DNA of 64,000 nucleotides, taken from positions 354,796 through 418,795 of the forward strand of contig JAAHFN010000005.1 in NCBI GenBank assembly GCA_010672965.1. Reading direction: 5' to 3'. This document shows positions 60,693-64,000 of this stretch, piece by piece; position 1 is the stretch's first letter; each line of letters begins with the position of its first letter. The position numbers and the translations under genes are program-made. Below the pieces are notes generated by a model that saw only the letters and a program-made list of their open reading frames with translations, was not told the DNA's origin and did not search any database. The DNA is from Oscillatoria sp. SIO1A7. Lineage in GTDB: Bacteria > Cyanobacteriota > Cyanobacteriia > Cyanobacteriales > Laspinemataceae.

Positions 60693-61217
60693 CTAGTAAT
60701 CGCAAAAGAGAGTTTCGCGAGTGTTGCGTTTTGTAACCGGATTGGTTCCTTTAGCGACTTCGCACAGAGCCAATAGGGCGTCGTCCCGCAGAAATGCATC
60801 GGTAAAATCAGCCCCATCGATAATCACTCCGTTGAATTGGGCAGAAAAGGCATAGGCTCCTTCAAAAATCGCATTGGTTAAATTCGATCGGCTAAAGCGA
60901 GCCATATCTAAGGTTGCGTTCGTGAAGTCAGCTCCTTCTAAGTTTGTATTTTTGAAAACGGCACCAAAGAACCTGACCCCTTGGGCTTGGATATGGTTGA
61001 AATCGCTATTGCGAATTACGGCCTTAGTGAAGCTGGAGTCTGTCAGGTCTCGCCCAGAGAAATCTTTGCCAGTAAGGATTTTGTTGTTGTAGTCGTTGGC
61101 CAGAGCAGGGCGGGCGCCAGCAAAAGACACCGCTCCAATTCCTACTATCCAAATCAAAGCCACGCAGGCCAAACTCAATACCCTAGTCAAAACAGGCAGC
61201 TTGTTTTCTCTATCCAT
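60693..61217 (-). CDS. Exported pentapeptide-repeat protein
   Basis: 174 residues from the ATG at 61217; the frame extends upstream to 61331 with less convincing sequence. A signal peptide (VLSLACVALIWIVGIGAVSFAGARPALA) suggests periplasm or thylakoid lumen. About nine pentapeptide turns of the A(D/N)LXX form follow (GKDFSGRDLTDSSFTKAVIRNSDF, NTNLEGADFTNATLDMARFS). The C-terminal tail has two Cys (LCEVAKG, LFCDY). It resembles lumenal pentapeptide proteins of cyanobacteria and plastids, whose function is unclear. Confidence 0.88.
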   Translation of the reverse strand: MDRENKLPVLTRVLSLACVALIWIVGIGAVSFAGARPALANDYNNKILTGKDFSGRDLTDSSFTKAVIRNSDFNHIQAQGVRFFGAVFKNTNLEGADFTNATLDMARFSRSNLTNAIFEGAYAFSAQFNGVIIDGADFTDAFLRDDALLALCEVAKGTNPVTKRNTRETLFCDY

Positions 61218-61406
61218 TTCCTTATATATTAATCGCTTTCGGAGGCAAACTATATATTGTCTGGAGGCTTGCGTGGAAGCTACAGGGGTTCCTTTCGTGA
61301 AACGGCCCTTTTGCATAAAAGCGCGCCCCATTAGTTTGGGGAAAGCTAATGTAGCTTATAAGCCACATCCACCCCTCTGCGGTCATCCTACCAGTTAAGC
61401 ATTACC

Positions 61407-61913
61407 ATGAGTTATTCCCCCTCGAATCTCTTCTTAGCAACCGGCAATTCCAGACAGCGAAAGTTGGATCTGGGTCTTTTGGGAGAAAACTGCGTTTGTA
61501 AATTCTTGGCGGCGGCAAACTGGAAAATACTACACCAGCGCTGGCGCTGTACTCGGGGAGAAATCGATATTATTGCTTGGCGTAACGAGACTCCCGATTC
61601 CCCCGAGCAACAGGCAAACTTGAGATTTGTAGAGGTGAAAACTAGGTCTTCGGGTAGTTGGGATGCTGGCGGACTTTTGGCCATTACCCCAGAGAAGCAA
61701 GCTAAACTTTTGCAAGCAGCACAAATGTTTTTGGCCTCGCGACCGGATTTAGCCGATTTACCCTGCCAGTTTGATGTTGCTCTAGTCAGTTGCCGCCGAT
61801 CCCGGCAAAAAAAACAAGCCTCGGTTGAAGCGATCGGCCTGGGTAAGCCGGTTTTAATGGGAGAATACCAACTGACTCTCGACCAGTATATTGAGGGAGC
61901 TTTTAGCTTTTAG
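61407..61913 (+). CDS. YraN family (UPF0102) putative endonuclease
   Basis: 168 residues. Holliday-junction-resolvase-like fold: GLLGENCVCKFLAAANWKILHQRWRCTRGEIDIIA (Glu, Asp) and LRFVEVKTRSSG (Glu-X-Lys). Normal length with a small insert (ETPDSPEQQAN). The family is nearly universal in bacteria; its role is unproven. Confidence 0.9.
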   Translation: MSYSPSNLFLATGNSRQRKLDLGLLGENCVCKFLAAANWKILHQRWRCTRGEIDIIAWRNETPDSPEQQANLRFVEVKTRSSGSWDAGGLLAITPEKQAKLLQAAQMFLASRPDLADLPCQFDVALVSCRRSRQKKQASVEAIGLGKPVLMGEYQLTLDQYIEGAFSF

Positions 61914-61974
61914 CAGTCAGCGGTCAGTTAAGAGCTAAAAGCTAAGCTTACCGCAGTCGGTGCGTTATTCCTTC

Positions 61975-62364
61975 CTAAGCAAGTGTTTCGGGGCAATATC
62001 CCAATCCTCTAACAAATTGTTTGCGAAATTCCTCAATTTCTTTTCTTTCGGGAAGACCGTGAGAAACTACTGCCACCTGATAGTGACGCATAACTTCTAT
62101 AGGGGACTGTCCCGTTTCCAAGCTCCAAAGAGCCATCTGCATCCGAATATCTGGTTGGCAGGGTATGCCCAATTCATTCATAAATGCCCGAAAGTCTCCA
62201 TGTTCCTGAATATCCAGACACCGGCTCATCTTGATTCTAACCGTCCAGCCATCAATTCTATGAATAACTGTCATAAAATTAATAGGAAGATAGGGTTCGC
62301 CCGTCAGGCGTTCCGTTATTTTCAGGGTAAGACTGGCATTGGCAAGATTATAAATATATTCCAT
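61975..62364 (-). CDS. Conserved hypothetical protein (cyanobacterial type)
   Basis: 129 residues from the ATG at 62364; a TTG eight codons upstream also opens the frame. The sequence LANASLTLKITERLTGEPYLPINFMTVIHRIDGWTVRIKM looks like an alpha/beta domain, followed by a helical part (DFRAFMNELGIPCQ). No known motif, signal peptide or membrane helix. It sits between yraN and queA, convergent with the former. Confidence 0.7.
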   Translation of the reverse strand: MEYIYNLANASLTLKITERLTGEPYLPINFMTVIHRIDGWTVRIKMSRCLDIQEHGDFRAFMNELGIPCQPDIRMQMALWSLETGQSPIEVMRHYQVAVVSHGLPERKEIEEFRKQFVRGLGYCPETLA

Positions 62365-62582
62365 ATAACTTAGACTTGCTTGGGGCAAATGAGTGCTTCC
62401 ATCTCTATTATCGTTTTCTTCTATAGCCTCGATATGGGTAAAGTACCTAAAAAGACCTGGGTGGTTTTACCCAAAATGCTGGGCGCGATCGCCCATCACT
62501 CTGTCATTGTCCCTGTCATTGGCCATTGGCCTCCATTACCAGAGCTAAATAAAACAGGTTAGACTTAGCAAAATCGGAATAA

Positions 62583-63830
62583 ATGCTTAAAAGCAAAAAC
62601 CAATCAAACGACATCAGAAGCGATCGCACCTTAGCCGCCTATGACTACGAACTGCCAGAAGAAAGGATCGCTCGGGACCCGGCCGTGCCTCGGGATAGCT
62701 CTCGCTTGCTCGTTGTAGAGTCCAGCACTAGCCACAGCCATCGGGTTTTCCGCGACTTGCCAGAAATACTCGAACCTGGCGATTTGCTCGTTCTCAACAA
62801 TACGCGGGTAATACCCGCTCGCCTGTACGGTCGCAAATCTACCGGCGCGCCTGTAGAAGTTCTGCTGCTAGAGGAACTCGAAACCAATATTTGGCTAGCT
62901 TTGGTAAAACCGGGAAAAAGGTTGAAGCCCGGAGCTTGGATATACTTTAAACCCCTCGATCTTTTAGAGACCGAGATAGAGCCTATTCTCGAAGAGCATT
63001 CTGGCCTTCCCAGCAGTTCCCCAACTATTGATTTTAGTTCTATCTCTTTGCGCGCTGAAGTTCTGGCGATCGACGAGCCGACTGGCGGGCGTATTCTTCG
63101 CTTCGATCGCAATGAGATTAGCGATCGCAATGAGATTAGCGATAGTAATGAGATTAGCGATAATGAGAGTAATGAGAATAATAAAATCTCTCTGCTCCAA
63201 ATCCTGGAGCAATACGGTCGCATTCCTTTCCCACCTTATATTAAGAATTCTCAAGCAACCCCCGAGCAATATCAAACTGTTTATGCCCGGGAGTCCGGCT
63301 CCGCAGCTGCCCCTACCGCTGGCCTGCATTTTACCGAAAATTTGCTAGCGCGCTTAGAACAGAAAGGAATCGATCGCGCCTTTGTCACCTTGCATGTAGG
63401 GGTAGGAACATTTCGACCCGTTGAAGTAGAAGATATTCTCAATCACAAAATGCATGGGGAATGGGTAGAAGTGCCTCGCTCTACTGTAGAAAAAATTAAC
63501 GAGACCAAGGCTAGAGGAGGTCGGATTATTGCTGTAGGCACAACCGTCGTGCGGTCTTTGGAAGGAGCCGCCGCTTCGGGAAACTTGGAATCCTTCTGCG
63601 GCAAGACCGATTTGTTTATTTACCCGGGCTATCAATGGCGAGTAGTGGAGGGGCTGATTACTAATTTTCACCTGCCCCGCTCCAGTTTGCTGATGCTCGT
63701 CAGCGCTCTAGTGGGACGGGGCCGCCTCCTAGATTTGTATCGAGAAGCGATCGCTCGTCAATATCGCTTCTATTCCTTTGGGGATGCCATGCTGATTTTG
63801 CCTCAAGCTAATAGCGGTCCTAGAACATAA
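62583..63830 (+). CDS. queA: tRNA preQ1(34) S-adenosylmethionine ribosyltransferase-isomerase
   Basis: 415 residues. Transfers and isomerises ribosyl from S-adenosylmethionine to preQ1-tRNA, giving epoxyqueuosine. Signatures: [93 protein letters not shown]. The usual length is about 350; the excess comes from a loop with NEISDR repeats (nt 63111-63180, 15-18-bp units) between the two domains and from an extra stretch before it. The essential residues look intact. Confidence 0.97.
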   Translation: MLKSKNQSNDIRSDRTLAAYDYELPEERIARDPAVPRDSSRLLVVESSTSHSHRVFRDLPEILEPGDLLVLNNTRVIPARLYGRKSTGAPVEVLLLEELETNIWLALVKPGKRLKPGAWIYFKPLDLLETEIEPILEEHSGLPSSSPTIDFSSISLRAEVLAIDEPTGGRILRFDRNEISDRNEISDSNEISDNESNENNKISLLQILEQYGRIPFPPYIKNSQATPEQYQTVYARESGSAAAPTAGLHFTENLLARLEQKGIDRAFVTLHVGVGTFRPVEVEDILNHKMHGEWVEVPRSTVEKINETKARGGRIIAVGTTVVRSLEGAAASGNLESFCGKTDLFIYPGYQWRVVEGLITNFHLPRSSLLMLVSALVGRGRLLDLYREAIARQYRFYSFGDAMLILPQANSGPRT

Positions 63831-63880
63831 GCTTTCAGCTTTTAGCTTTCAGCTTTTAGCTTTCAGCTTTTAGCTTTCAG
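63831..63880. repeat. CTTTCAGCTTTTAG tandem repeats
   Basis: 14-bp units directly after the queA stop. Confidence 0.9.
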
Positions 63881-63885
63881 CAGTT

Positions 63886-64000
63886 ATATCAAACCCGGTT
63901 AAACAGTCACAGTTTGTAGGGGCGGTGCCCCCGTGCCCGCCCCGGTCGGTCTGGGGCGGGCACGGGGGCACCGCACCTACGGGATTTATTTGTGGGCAAA
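63886..64000. repeat. MITE-like element, family B, copy 6 (cut by window end)
   Basis: Starts ATATCAAACCCGGTTAAACAG; core GTAGGGGCGGTGCCCCCGTG / CACGGGGGCACCGC. The right end would lie just beyond the window. Confidence 0.85.

Overview
The window is chromosomal DNA from a cyanobacterium. The evidence is gene content (nblS/hik33, glgC of the cyanobacterial type, ebsA, a GUN4-domain protein, nitrate-reductase-associated protein, a RuBisCO-like protein, a DnaJ-TPR-WD40 protein), a very high density of the HIP1 octamer GCGATCGC, and abundant 7-bp tandem repeats. A repeat-rich, probably filamentous non-heterocystous lineage is my guess; I cannot name the genus. No tRNA, rRNA, CRISPR array, phage gene or intact transposase was seen.

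0-20 kb is accessory in character. It holds the 3' end of a hybrid histidine kinase with a tandem-repeat linker, a subtilisin-type protease with a HEAT-like C-terminus, a secreted/membrane HEAT protein with a cytoplasmic NTPase domain, glgC, a broken CHAT-protein remnant, and four co-directional genes (dynamin-like GTPase, small GTPase, tail-anchored protein, ATPase fused to a von Willebrand A domain) that look like an NTP-dependent signalling or conflict system. Two orphan antitoxin-like genes and a frameshifted Pmp3/YqaE gene follow.

20-37 kb is mostly housekeeping and regulation: nblS, purD, a J-domain/TPR/WD40 protein, a PilJ-like chemoreceptor, Ni superoxide dismutase with its maturation protease (sodN-sodX), a nitrate-reductase-associated protein, ebsA and a BioD/phosphotransacetylase-like protein, a DprA-like protein, a Uma2 nuclease, ribonuclease D and trpB.

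38-46.7 kb is a methionine-salvage island, all on the minus strand: glutamine-synthetase-like enzyme, mtnB, an aldolase/dehydrogenase fusion, mtnX, the RuBisCO-like enolase mtnW and acireductone dioxygenase mtnD, with a SecD-like lipoprotein between the last two. Together MtnB, MtnW, MtnX and MtnD take methylthioribulose-1-phosphate to 4-methylthio-2-oxobutyrate.

47-64 kb holds a TerB-like protein, a DUF3179 protein, an alpha/beta hydrolase, a GUN4 protein, a Ro/TROVE-like vWA protein, a three-gene polyprenyl-sugar glycosyltransferase locus, a pentapeptide-repeat protein, a YraN nuclease and queA.

The most striking feature is the intergenic DNA. It is built from several families of short palindromic, MITE-like elements, some nested and with recognisable target-site duplications. 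At least one has inserted in frame into a coding gene with a 9-bp duplication (45 extra codons in the ATPase-vWA gene), and other palindromes appear as in-frame inserts in the two neighbouring glycosyltransferase-locus genes and probably in the DUF3179 gene.
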